From assembly GCA_000722615.1 (NCBI GenBank), contig JOKI01000020.1, forward strand, positions 37,012 through 101,011: 64,000 bases of DNA, in the 5' to 3' direction. This stretch comes from Pseudorhizobium pelagicum. GTDB taxonomy: Bacteria > Pseudomonadota > Alphaproteobacteria > Rhizobiales > Rhizobiaceae. This document shows positions 1 to 8,187 of the stretch, one piece after another (position 1 is the first letter of the stretch; each line of letters begins with the position of its first letter). The notes beneath the pieces are model-generated. The model was not told the DNA's origin. It was given only the letters and a program-made list of their open reading frames with translations, and made no database searches. The translations under genes were made by a program, and so were the position numbers.

Positions 1-507
1 GCGATGGAACGCCTGGGCGATGCGGCCGTAGCCGATGAGGCCAACAGTGCCGCCGCGCAGCCGGTACATCGGCTCGGCACGCGCCACGTTCCACGCGCCG
101 TTGCGCACGGCGCGGTCGCGGGAGACGACGCGGCGGGCGACGGCGAAGAGCAGGGCAAGCGCGTGATCGCTGACCTCCTCGACGCCATAGTCCGGCACGT
201 TGGCAACATAGATGCCGCACGCTGCTGCCGCCGCGCGGTCGATGTTATCGACGCCGACGCCGTAGCGCACGATGGCCCGGCAATCCGGCATCGCGGCAAT
301 GGCACCGGCATCGACGGGACTTTCGCGGACAAGCACCGCATGCGCGCCATCGACCGCCTTTCGCACGGCGTCAGACCTGCCGTGACAGGGTCTTTCGACA
401 AGGCGCGCACCAAATGACGCCAGAACGGCCTCCTCGATGTCCGTGCCGTCGTATCCCTCGTCGAGGACGACGACGAGGGGCGATTGGGGAGCGTTTTCCA
501 GCGTCAT
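1..507 (-). CDS. D-isomer-specific 2-hydroxyacid dehydrogenase, NAD-binding (N-terminal part, runs off window)
   Basis: The first 169 codons are present and the frame is open to the window edge. The translation starts MTLENAPQSP and carries the D-2-hydroxyacid dehydrogenase hallmarks: substrate-domain RYGVGVDNID near residue 97, then the Rossmann glycine motif GLIGYGRIA near residue 160. Members reduce 2-oxoacids or oxidise D-2-hydroxyacids with NAD(P)H in the cytoplasm. The start codon lies 19 bp after the dctP stop on the same strand, so it is probably the last gene of the beta-propeller/TRAP operon. That suggests it acts on an imported hydroxy acid. The substrate cannot be told, and the catalytic Arg, Glu and His lie outside the window. 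Confidence 0.9.
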   Translation of the reverse strand, partial: MTLENAPQSPLVVVLDEGYDGTDIEEAVLASFGARLVERPCHGRSDAVRKAVDGAHAVLVRESPVDAGAIAAMPDCRAIVRYGVGVDNIDRAAAAACGIYVANVPDYGVEEVSDHALALLFAVARRVVSRDRAVRNGAWNVARAEPMYRLRGGTVGLIGYGRIAQAFHR

Positions 508-526
508 GACGTGTCCAGGGCCTCGG

Positions 527-1540
527 TTACTGTGCGCCCTGCGCGGATGCAGTCGCTTCCTTGAGCTTTGCGACCCACTCGGCGCCGACGGACTCCTCGA
601 GCTGCTTCTCGACGACGGGCTGCGCCACCGACCGGAAGGCGGCGATTTCATCAGCCGTCGGCACATAAACTTCCATGCCGACCTCGGTCAGGACCTTTTC
701 GGCAGAGAGGTCCTGCGCCCGCGTCATGTCGCGGTGGATCGTGCGAGCCTCGACGACGCAGGTATCCACGGCCCGCTTTTCGGCATCTGCCAGCCCCTGA
801 TAGAAGGCATCGCTCATGAGGTAGGCGTGCAGGCTGTAGACGTGACCGTCGAGCGAGGCATATTTCTGGCTCTGGTAGAGGCTGCCCGCCATGATGTTGG
901 TGACGCCGTTCTCCTGTCCATCGACCGTGCCCTGTGCGAGCGCTGCCGGAAGTTCGGCCCAGTCGATCGCCGACGGGCTTGCGCCGAGGCTTTCCATCAG
1001 CGAGATGAAGACCGGCGCCGGCTGCACCCGCATCTTCAGGCCCTTCATGTCATCCGGCGTCTTGATCGGATGCTTGGAGTTGGTGAAGTGGCGGATGCCG
1101 TTATCGGCATAGGCAAGCAGCCGGATGCCGGTTTCAGCCAGCATCGCATCGCCGAATTCCTTACCGAAATCGCCGTCGAGCACCTTGTAGGCCGTCTCGT
1201 GGTCCGGGAAGATGTAGGGCAGCGCGAAGACGTCGAAGGGGCGATAGACGCTCGAGATGCCGCCGTCATGAACGACAGCCAGTTCGAGTGAGCCGAGTTT
1301 CAGGCCTTCGAGGGCGCTCGTCGCGTTGCCGAGCTGACCGGCGGGAAAGATCTGCACATCGATCGAATTCGATGTCGCCTTCTCGACGCAGGTCTCGAAC
1401 GCGAGTGCGGCCGCATGTTTCGGCTGGTCCTCCCGGCCCGGCTGGTAATGCGTGTATTTCAGCACCTTGCCATCGGCGGCGGCACTGCCGACCCCCAACA
1501 TGACCAGTGCAGTCGTCGTCAGGAACAGTTTTTTGAGCAT
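527..1540 (-). CDS. dctP: TRAP transporter substrate-binding protein, DctP family
   Basis: This 337-residue periplasmic solute receptor belongs to a tripartite ATP-independent transporter. It opens with a Sec signal peptide (MLKKLFLTTTALVMLGVGSAAA) and continues with TRAP-receptor features: TSNSIDVQIFPAGQLG, a VFALPYIF segment, KMRVQPAPVF with the ligand-contacting Arg, and the WAELPAALAQGTVDGQENG motif. The reading frame extends far upstream, but the ATG at 1540 is preceded by a strong AGGAGGT ribosome site and begins the signal peptide. It lies 26 bp after dctM. The ligand is probably a carboxylate or sugar acid given the neighbouring beta-propeller and 2-hydroxyacid dehydrogenase. That last point is inference. 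Confidence 0.93.
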   Translation of the reverse strand: MLKKLFLTTTALVMLGVGSAAADGKVLKYTHYQPGREDQPKHAAALAFETCVEKATSNSIDVQIFPAGQLGNATSALEGLKLGSLELAVVHDGGISSVYRPFDVFALPYIFPDHETAYKVLDGDFGKEFGDAMLAETGIRLLAYADNGIRHFTNSKHPIKTPDDMKGLKMRVQPAPVFISLMESLGASPSAIDWAELPAALAQGTVDGQENGVTNIMAGSLYQSQKYASLDGHVYSLHAYLMSDAFYQGLADAEKRAVDTCVVEARTIHRDMTRAQDLSAEKVLTEVGMEVYVPTADEIAAFRSVAQPVVEKQLEESVGAEWVAKLKEATASAQGAQ

Positions 1541-1566
1541 CTCTCTACCTCCTGTTTGAGAGCGGT

Positions 1567-2856
1567 TCATCGGGCGTAGCCGAAGAAGTTTGGCAGCCAC
1601 AGCGTGAGTGCCGGAACGAAGACGATGAGCGTGAAGACGAGGAACTCGGCCGCAAGCATCGGAATGATCGCACGTGCCAGGGTGAAGATCGGAACCTTGG
1701 CGACCACAGTTATGACGAAGAGAACCGCGCCGACCGGCGGCGTGATCATGCCGATCGTCAGGTTGAGGATGACCACCATCGCGAAGTGCAGCGGATCGAT
1801 GCCGGCGTTCTGGGCGAGCGGCGCGAGAATCGGCACGAGGATGATGACGGCCGGCAGCGTGTCGAGGAACAACCCGCAGACCAGCAGGAAGAGCGACACA
1901 ACGATCAGCAGCATCGTCGGCGACAGGCCGAGCGAGGCGATATACTGGCTGACGGCTTGAGGGATCTGCAGCACCGTCAGCATGTAGGCGAAGATGCTGG
2001 CCATGGAGACGACCAGCAGGACTGCCGAGGTCATCAGCGCGGTGTTGACCAGAATGCGCGGAACCTGCGCGATCGACAGCGTGCCGATGACGAAGCGGCC
2101 GACGAAGAAGGCATAGATGGCCGCGACCGCAGAGGCTTCGGTCGGCGTGAAGACGCCGCCATGGATGCCGCCCAGGATGATCACCGGCATCAGCAGCGCC
2201 GGAAAGACCTTCCAGGACTCCTTCAGGAACTGGCCCCACGCCGGACGTTGCAGCGGAAAGGTGAAGTTGCGGCGCTTGGCGATCCACCAGTTGACGAAAA
2301 GCAGCGAGGTTCCAAGCATGAGCCCGGGCACGATGCCGGCCAGAAACAGACCGATGACGCTGACGCTGTTGTCGGTCAGCGCATAGATGATCATGATGAT
2401 CGAGGGCGGGATGATCGGCGCGATGATGGCGCCCGACGCGGTCAGCGCCGCCGCATAGGCCGTCGGATAGCCGGCCTGGCGCATCATGCGAATGATGACC
2501 GAACCGGGGCCGGCCGCGTCGGCGAGTGCCGAGCCGCTGATGCCGGCCATGAAGATCGCCATCAGCACGTTAGCATAGCCCAGTCCGCCGCGCACGTTGC
2601 CGATGAGCTGGCATGCGAAGCGCACGAGCAGATCGGTGATACGCCCGCCCGTCATCAGCTCTGCCGCCAGGATGAAGAACGGCACGGCCATCAGCGGGAA
2701 GCTGTCTATGCCGCTGAAGAGACGCTGCGGGACCAGCAACGGGGAGAAGCTGCCGCCCCAGACGAGCGCGGCCATGCCGGCACCACCCATCGCAATAGAG
2801 ACGGGAACCCCGATGATGAGCGCCACGACGAAAACCAGGACGAGAACAGCGGTCAT
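1567..2856 (-). CDS. dctM: TRAP transporter large permease, DctM family
   Basis: This 429-residue polytopic inner-membrane protein is the sodium-driven translocation subunit of the TRAP system. It has about twelve hydrophobic segments. The family signature GISGSALADAAGPGSVIIRMM lies around residues 110-130, and the second repeat holds LNLTIGMITPPVGAVLF near residue 370. Length and motifs are full for DctM. Its ATG overlaps the dctQ stop by 4 bp, indicating translational coupling. Together with dctP and dctQ it makes a complete importer. Confidence 0.95.
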   Translation of the reverse strand: MTAVLVLVFVVALIIGVPVSIAMGGAGMAALVWGGSFSPLLVPQRLFSGIDSFPLMAVPFFILAAELMTGGRITDLLVRFACQLIGNVRGGLGYANVLMAIFMAGISGSALADAAGPGSVIIRMMRQAGYPTAYAAALTASGAIIAPIIPPSIIMIIYALTDNSVSVIGLFLAGIVPGLMLGTSLLFVNWWIAKRRNFTFPLQRPAWGQFLKESWKVFPALLMPVIILGGIHGGVFTPTEASAVAAIYAFFVGRFVIGTLSIAQVPRILVNTALMTSAVLLVVSMASIFAYMLTVLQIPQAVSQYIASLGLSPTMLLIVVSLFLLVCGLFLDTLPAVIILVPILAPLAQNAGIDPLHFAMVVILNLTIGMITPPVGAVLFVITVVAKVPIFTLARAIIPMLAAEFLVFTLIVFVPALTLWLPNFFGYAR

Positions 2857-3383
2857 GCCGAAGGCCTTTCGGTCAACGGGAGTTCGGCGGATGCCCCGGT
2901 GGACGGGTCATGGTCGCTGAAGCGGTCGATGAAATGCCGGAAGCCAAGAAGCAGGTGGATCGCCGCGATCAGGCAGCCGATTGGAACGCCAAGATAGACA
3001 AGACCGAGCGGGACGTTCAGGACCGGGGTGGTCTGGCGCATCGTGAACTGCGCATAGGCGAAACCATGCCAGGCGACGGCCGCGAGAAAGACCAGGATCG
3101 CGGTCGCGATGACATGGCGCAGGATACGCATGAGGGGAACCGGCAACAGATCCTGAACAATCTCTACGGCGACATGCGCTCCGGCGCGAAGCGCGAGCCC
3201 GGCGCCGAGATAGGCGACCCAGATCATCATGTAACGGGTCAGTTCCTCGACCCATGGCAGGGAAACCCCGAAAAAGTAGCGGAGAAGGACATTGGCAAAG
3301 ACAAGAACCGTCATCACCAGCATGAGGCAACCGATCAGGGCCTGATTTGCCCAGATGAAGCGCCGGTCGAACGTCGCAAGCAT
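2853..3383 (-). CDS. dctQ: TRAP transporter small permease, DctQ family
   Basis: A 176-residue protein with four transmembrane helices. It shows the DctQ signature near residues 40-60 (SLPWVEELTRYMMIWVAYLG) followed by LRAGAHVAVEIV. This small subunit holds the large permease and the periplasmic receptor together. It sits between the beta-propeller gene (51 bp upstream) and dctM (4-bp overlap), so the operon order is propeller-dctQ-dctM-dctP-dehydrogenase. Confidence 0.94.
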   Translation of the reverse strand: MLATFDRRFIWANQALIGCLMLVMTVLVFANVLLRYFFGVSLPWVEELTRYMMIWVAYLGAGLALRAGAHVAVEIVQDLLPVPLMRILRHVIATAILVFLAAVAWHGFAYAQFTMRQTTPVLNVPLGLVYLGVPIGCLIAAIHLLLGFRHFIDRFSDHDPSTGASAELPLTERPSA

Positions 3384-3434
3384 TGAATTGTCTCCGGAGG
3401 GTGCCGGATTACGACATCCCTCCCCGTGTGCGGG

Positions 3435-4634
3435 TCAGTTGAGGTACGGCTTTGCCTTCACCGGAAGCTTCCAGATGGTGAAGTTTGGATTTTCCGGGCT
3501 GTCGAAATTCATGTCGCCGTCAACCCACAGGTGCAGATTGTTGGAGATCACGTGGAGCGCGCCGTCAGGGGCCCAGGCCAGCGTGTCGGGCCATGCCATT
3601 TCCGGATGATAGGCAACCTGCGTCAGGCGGCGCGTCGACGGGTCCCACTTGAGAACGCCGTTCAGTTGCAGCGCGGTCAGGTAGACGTTGCCGTCCTTGT
3701 CGGCCGTCAAACCGTCGGTGTTCGACGGCAGCACGACTTCGACGCGAACGGCTGCCTGCAATTCGGATTCCAAAACCTTTGCGTCGCGCAGCAGCGCCGT
3801 CGGCAGCGAGTACAATGTGTTGCCGGTCAGGTTCGTCCAGTAGAGCGTGCGCTTGTCGCCGGACAGTGCGATGCCGTCGGCACCCGTGCGCATCCGGCCG
3901 TTCTTCAGGACCTGCCGCCCGTTGATGGTGAAGCTGAACTGCGCCTCGTCATTGGTGAACTTCGTCGCGGCGAGCACACGGCGGGCGGTGTTCCTGCTCT
4001 TGTCGTAGACGATCAGCCCGCCGCAGAGCGGATCGGCAAAGATGCCACTGTCGGTGATGTATGCGAAGCCACTCTCGTTATCGACGACGACGTCGTTGAG
4101 GAACGAGCAGGTCCTGTTCGAAACCTCCTCGGAAAATGCGAGACGCTGGATTTCCTTGTTCGCCTTGATATCCCAAAGAGCGAGCTTCTCGTCGCCCTCG
4201 CCCGACTTCTGGCCGGCGACATGGCCCTGGTCGAGAATCCACATCACATCGTTCTCGTCGATCTCGAAGCCGAGAACGGCCTTCAGGCCGGCGACATTGG
4301 AAACGTCGTTCAGCGCCTCCGACGGGAAGGCCTGAAGCTCGTAGCCGTCACCGGCCTTTACAAGCTTCGACACGGTTGCCGGGATGTCCGCCCCGCCCCA
4401 GCGGGCCGTCGTGACATACATGGTGCCGGCCGAATCGAATTTCAGGCCCTGGACCAGCGCCTTGCCCTTGAGCGCACTTGCATCCCAGCGTTCGCGCAGC
4501 TTGGCGTCCTCGACCTGGTAGGTCAGGCTGTTCATGCGCGCGATCGGCTCGACCGCCATATCCTGCGCCGAAACCGGCGCCGCAAGCGCCATCGCCCCAA
4601 GGGCGACGGCTATCGTCTTCCCAAGAGATTTCAT
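3435..4634 (-). CDS. Secreted SMP-30/gluconolactonase or major-royal-jelly-type beta-propeller
   Basis: This 399-residue exported protein begins with signal peptide MKSLGKTIAVALGAMALAAP, cleaved near AQD. The chosen ATG at 4634 has a GGGAGGG ribosome site; an ATG ten codons earlier is less likely. The body reads as a six-bladed propeller related to yellow/royal-jelly and SMP-30 proteins: MWILDQGHVA, VVVDNESGFAYITDSG, GADGIALSGDKRTLYWTNL and NTDGLTADKDGNVYLTAL, with Asp/Asn residues suited to binding a divalent metal. Known relatives include sugar lactonases. As first gene of the TRAP operon it may open a lactone in the periplasm before uptake. The substrate is unknown. Confidence 0.85.
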   Translation of the reverse strand: MKSLGKTIAVALGAMALAAPVSAQDMAVEPIARMNSLTYQVEDAKLRERWDASALKGKALVQGLKFDSAGTMYVTTARWGGADIPATVSKLVKAGDGYELQAFPSEALNDVSNVAGLKAVLGFEIDENDVMWILDQGHVAGQKSGEGDEKLALWDIKANKEIQRLAFSEEVSNRTCSFLNDVVVDNESGFAYITDSGIFADPLCGGLIVYDKSRNTARRVLAATKFTNDEAQFSFTINGRQVLKNGRMRTGADGIALSGDKRTLYWTNLTGNTLYSLPTALLRDAKVLESELQAAVRVEVVLPSNTDGLTADKDGNVYLTALQLNGVLKWDPSTRRLTQVAYHPEMAWPDTLAWAPDGALHVISNNLHLWVDGDMNFDSPENPNFTIWKLPVKAKPYLN

Positions 4635-4675
4635 GCTATTTCCCTCCCCAACAGATGTCTTCATTTTACGACATC

Positions 4676-4718
4676 AAACTGCTACCTTAGGCGTCAGATA
4701 AAACTAAGGTAGCAGTTT
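4676..4718. promoter_or_regulatory. Perfect 15-bp inverted repeat between divergent genes; probable GntR operator
   Basis: AAACTGCTACCTTAG (4676-4690) is repeated as its exact reverse complement at 4704-4718, with a 13-nt spacer. A partial third copy, AACTGCTGT, follows at 4722. The repeat lies 25 bp before the GntR start codon and 41 bp upstream of the divergent beta-propeller gene. This is where an autoregulating GntR protein controlling the divergent TRAP operon would bind. Binding is inference; the repeat is seen directly. Confidence 0.75.
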
Positions 4719-4743
4719 CCGAACTGCTGTAAAGGGGCTGTTT

Positions 4744-5496
4744 ATGAAATCGTCGCTCAAACCGTCGTCGCGCAAACAGGCGGCAGGCGAAAACCCGGAA
4801 AAAAGAGCTGGGAAACTGACACGACCGGGGCTTCTGGTGGACGAGGTCGTGCGTGCGATCCGCGAGATGATCGTTGAGGGACGCGTGCTTCCGGGGGAGC
4901 GCTTGTCGGAGAATGCGCTGGCCGCCGAACTCGGCGTCTCGACGACGCCGGTGCGCGAGGCAATCGCGCTCCTGCGCCGGGAGGGGCTGGTAACGGTGCA
5001 GCCGCAGTCGGGCACCTACGTCTTCGAATTGCAGCCGGGAGAGCTCAACCAGCTTTGCGAACTGCGCTTCGCTCTGGAGCCGGCAGCCGTTCAACTGGCC
5101 ATGGAGGATCCGGCTTCGACACTCGCCGAGGCGCTGGACACGATCGTCGACAACATGCGTGCGGCGCAGGACAGCGGTGCGGTGAAGCGGTATCTCGCCC
5201 TCGACACCACCTTTCACGACACGATCATTGCCGCATCTGGCAATCCCTATATCCTGAGCGCCTATGCGCTGATCGGTGCCAAGATGGCGGCCCTGCGCAA
5301 TCGTCTCGGCGACGATCCGCATCACATGGAAAAATCCATGCGCGAGCATGTCGAAATCGTCGAGGCAATTCACGAACGCGATCTTTCTCGCGCCACCCAT
5401 ATCCTCGTGCGCCATATCGCACGCAAGGAAGGTTCCTACTGGGAACACCTGGACCCGGAAGAAATGTCGTCCCTGTCGAGACTGCGCAAGGTATGA
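4744..5496 (+). CDS. GntR family transcriptional regulator, FCD (FadR) subfamily
   Basis: A 250-residue regulator. The winged helix-turn-helix occupies residues about 30-100, with the GntR signature (LPGERLSENALAAELGVSTT, then PVREAIALLRREGLV). A helical FCD ligand domain follows (about 110-235) with metal/ligand residues in TTFHDTIIAASGN and MREHVEIVEAI. Such proteins usually repress uptake and catabolic operons until a carboxylate effector binds. It is divergent from the propeller/TRAP operon across a perfect inverted repeat, its most likely target. Confidence 0.92.
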   Translation: MKSSLKPSSRKQAAGENPEKRAGKLTRPGLLVDEVVRAIREMIVEGRVLPGERLSENALAAELGVSTTPVREAIALLRREGLVTVQPQSGTYVFELQPGELNQLCELRFALEPAAVQLAMEDPASTLAEALDTIVDNMRAAQDSGAVKRYLALDTTFHDTIIAASGNPYILSAYALIGAKMAALRNRLGDDPHHMEKSMREHVEIVEAIHERDLSRATHILVRHIARKEGSYWEHLDPEEMSSLSRLRKV

Positions 5497-5524
5497 CCGG
5501 AACCCTCCGCAGCGTCGCATGACC

Positions 5525-6208
5525 TCAATCCGCCGCCAGATCGACGGGACGCCCTGCTTCATAACGAAGACGGGACGTCGAACCGATGTAATATCCTTGG
5601 TCGGGTCCCCCGCAACGGCAATGATGTCTGCCCGTTTACCGACCTCGATCGATCCGCTCTCTGCGGCCAGTCCGAGCATCTCCGCGGCAACGATGGTTCC
5701 GGCCACGAGTGATTCTGTCGCGGTCATTCCAAGCTCCACCGTCAGAAGAAACTCCATTCGCGCCTCGTGAAGCGGATGGGTTGGCCCGCCGATGAGGTCG
5801 GTACCGAGTGAGAAGCGAACACCAGCCTCAACCCCGAGGCGGAAGTCCAGCCGTTGCCGGGTTTCCGGTCAAATACCGTAGCCGCGCTCGATGATGTCGA
5901 CGGCACCATCGAGCGCGAGGCGAACGGCGTCTCGCCGATCGCATGCGCGCTTACCTTGAGGCCGTTGCGATGCGCCTCTCGACAGCCGCCTTAACCTCTT
6001 CGGGACTATAGGCCGGAACCTGTTTCAGCGGATCGTCGCCCCAGGCGTGATAGCGAACGTGCACGCCGCCCTTGGACAGGCCGAGCTTGATGAAATCCGC
6101 CCCCTGGCGAACACGCTCCCGCACGGCCCGGCGAAGCGCGTCCGGCCCGTCGGCAAGCTCGCCTCCGGCAAAGGAGGGCATAGGTGACGTCGCAGTGAGG
6201 GCCAGCGG
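5525..6208 (-). pseudogene. Decayed amidohydrolase (imidazolonepropionase/Xaa-Pro dipeptidase-like)
   Basis: Fragments of one metal-dependent amidohydrolase can be joined across frames. The order is MPSFAGGELADGPDALRR and GADFIKLGLSKGG; then EEVKAAVE, followed in another frame by KVSAHAIG; then AVRLALDGAVDIIERGYGI ending in an in-frame TGA; then FSLGTDLIGGPTHPLHEARM and GKRADIIAVAGDPTKDI; finally a frame change to RPVDLAAD and a stop. At least three frameshifts and one nonsense codon are visible. The N-terminal third, including the HxH metal motif, is missing; the remnant begins right behind tctA. It was probably the last gene of the tctCBA operon and is now nonfunctional. Confidence 0.85.
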
Positions 6209-6217
6209 CTATTGGCG

Positions 6218-7720
6218 TCAAGTCTTTGATGCTTCGCTGCGACGGCGTGGTCCAAGCCACAGATAGAGCAGGCCCACGGTTACCAGCAGGGCTCCCGCAC
6301 TGATCGGGCGCAGCACGAACACGCTTGGATCCATGTCGCTGACGGTCAGCGCGTTGCGCAGGTTCTTTTCGAGGATCGGGCCGAGCACAATGCCGAGGAC
6401 CGCCGGGGCGGGTGGAAAGCCGAGCCGGAGCATGGCATAGCCGACGAGGCCGAAGATCAGCAGGAGCCGCACGTCGAAGGCATTGTTTGATACCGAGAAA
6501 GCGCCGATCACCGCGGTCAGGCAGATCGCCGGCACGAGGAAGGCCGCCGGAAGGTTCAACACTCTTGACATCAATCCGCGGCCGGAAAGCCCGACGACGA
6601 CCATCAGCACGTTCGACAGGAACAGCAAGACAAGGATGGAGACGAAGAGCCCGCCGTCCTGCTGGATCAGGAACGGCCCGGTATGCACGCCCTGGATCAT
6701 CAGCGCCCCGATCAACACCGCCGTCACCGGATCGCCCGGAATGCCCAGCGTCAGCAGGGGCACCATCGCCCCGCCGGTCACGGCATTGTTCGATACTTCG
6801 CAGGCGATCACCCCCTTGGCTTCCCCTTTGCCGAAGCGATCGCCGGGTCGCGCCGTGCGGATTGCGTCGCTATAGCTCAGCCAAGAGGCGATGGCCGGTC
6901 CCGTCCCCGGCAGCACGCCGACCATGCTGCCGATCACCGCCGAGCGAAGCGACAGCCAGCGGTTACGCCACAACTCGCCCAGAACGGCAAGCTGGCTGGC
7001 CCGCTGCTGCGTCGGCAGGATGGCATGATGCTGCTCTCCATGTTTGGACAACAGCAACATCTGCGAGATCGCGAAAAGGCCGATCAGGGCCACGGTCTGG
7101 GAAACGCCGCCCATCAGGTTCGGCTGGTCCATCATGAACCGTCCCACGCCGCTGACCGGATCGAGCCCGACAGTGCTGACCAGGATGCCGAAGAAGGCCG
7201 CGGCAAGCCCCTTGATCATCGAGCCCTGCGAGATGCCGGCCACGCAAACGATCCCGGCAAGCGCGAAGGAGAAATACTCGACCGACGTGAACTTCAGCGC
7301 CACCTTCGCCAGGAGCGGCGCCACGGTCATCAGCAGTATCAGCGAGAACAGCCCACCCAGAAACGAACCCCAGATCGCCAGGCTGAGGGCGCGGTCGCCC
7401 TGCCCCTCGCGCGCCATCGCATAGCCGTCGAGCGCGGTCGCGGCCGAACTTGGCGCACCGGGCGTGTTAATCAGGATGGCTGGGATGGAGCCTGCGAAAT
7501 AGCCCGAGCAATAGATCCCGAGAAGCAGGGCCATTGAGGTGGTTGGCCCCATGGCATAGGTGACCGGCAGAAAGAGTGCGATGGCTGCCGGCGCCGTCAG
7601 GCCGGGTGCTGCGCCAAAGATCATGCCGATGATGACGCCGATGAACAGGAAGATCATCACCCAGGGGCTGGCGACATTGCCAAGGCCTGTCGAGATGTCC
7701 GCAAAACTGATCAGATCCAT
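6218..7720 (-). CDS. tctA: Tripartite tricarboxylate transporter large permease, TctA family
   Basis: A 500-residue membrane protein with about twelve helices. It carries TctA signatures GMIFGAAPGLTAPAAIALFLP near residue 30, then TPGAPSSAATALDGY near 80, plus GVLPGTGPAIASWLSY and the GIPGDPVTAVLIGALMIQG repeat near 360. It forms the transport channel for citrate-like carboxylates with TctB and TctC. The ATG at 7720 overlaps the tctB stop by 10 bp. First of three tctA genes in the window. Confidence 0.94.
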   Translation of the reverse strand: MDLISFADISTGLGNVASPWVMIFLFIGVIIGMIFGAAPGLTAPAAIALFLPVTYAMGPTTSMALLLGIYCSGYFAGSIPAILINTPGAPSSAATALDGYAMAREGQGDRALSLAIWGSFLGGLFSLILLMTVAPLLAKVALKFTSVEYFSFALAGIVCVAGISQGSMIKGLAAAFFGILVSTVGLDPVSGVGRFMMDQPNLMGGVSQTVALIGLFAISQMLLLSKHGEQHHAILPTQQRASQLAVLGELWRNRWLSLRSAVIGSMVGVLPGTGPAIASWLSYSDAIRTARPGDRFGKGEAKGVIACEVSNNAVTGGAMVPLLTLGIPGDPVTAVLIGALMIQGVHTGPFLIQQDGGLFVSILVLLFLSNVLMVVVGLSGRGLMSRVLNLPAAFLVPAICLTAVIGAFSVSNNAFDVRLLLIFGLVGYAMLRLGFPPAPAVLGIVLGPILEKNLRNALTVSDMDPSVFVLRPISAGALLVTVGLLYLWLGPRRRSEASKT

Positions 7721-8148
7721 GTGGGCAGCACCATGTCGAAGCCGTAGGCAAAAGCCAGATAAAGCGCAGCCGACAGCGCCAGCGGATATAGAGCGAGCAG
7801 GATGGGCCTGCGCACGCCGAATGCCATCAGCGTGACGAGAGTGACCAGCCACATGCCAAAGCGGACGTCGATCTGCCCGAAGAACCACATGAAAGGTATC
7901 AGCACCGCAAGCACCATGCCGACCCGACGGTCAAGCAGGGCGGGAAACCGCCCTGCTTGACGCAATCCGCGCAGTGTAAGAACAACGCCGCAAGCACCCA
8001 GGCCTACTGCACAGACCAGCGGCACAAAATTGGGGCTGAGCGTCTCGGCCCCCGCGCCGGTGCCCATATCGAGCGACAGCCAGACGACTGCCAGCGCCAG
8101 CGCGACCAGCACCAGCCCCGACACGGTGTCCTGATGTGTGATGTTCAT
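7711..8148 (-). CDS. tctB: Tripartite tricarboxylate transporter small subunit, TctB family
   Basis: A 145-residue protein with four predicted transmembrane helices, matching the size and architecture of TctB. It includes MGTGAGAETLSPNFVPLV after the first helix and a conserved FGMWLVTLVTLMAFG stretch. The ATG at 8148 is chosen because GGGAGGAG precedes it; an earlier in-frame start at 8175 is less likely. It is coupled to tctA by overlap and follows tctC by 39 bp. Confidence 0.9.
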   Translation of the reverse strand: MNITHQDTVSGLVLVALALAVVWLSLDMGTGAGAETLSPNFVPLVCAVGLGACGVVLTLRGLRQAGRFPALLDRRVGMVLAVLIPFMWFFGQIDVRFGMWLVTLVTLMAFGVRRPILLALYPLALSAALYLAFAYGFDMVLPTWI

Positions 8149-8187
8149 TCTCTCCTCCCGTGCCGTCCGTTCCAACCTCGCCCAACG

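Noticed and set aside
437-4712. Long open frames on the plus strand opposite the TRAP and propeller genes (437-1291, 1786-2997, 3426-4712)
   Set aside because: They are mirror frames of high-GC genes: low-complexity, charged translations without domains, fully antisense to well-supported coding sequences.
4687-5757. Minus-strand frame of 356 codons across the GntR gene
   Set aside because: Only its first 50 or so residues are real, as the C-terminal piece of the amidohydrolase pseudogene; the rest is antisense to the intact GntR gene.
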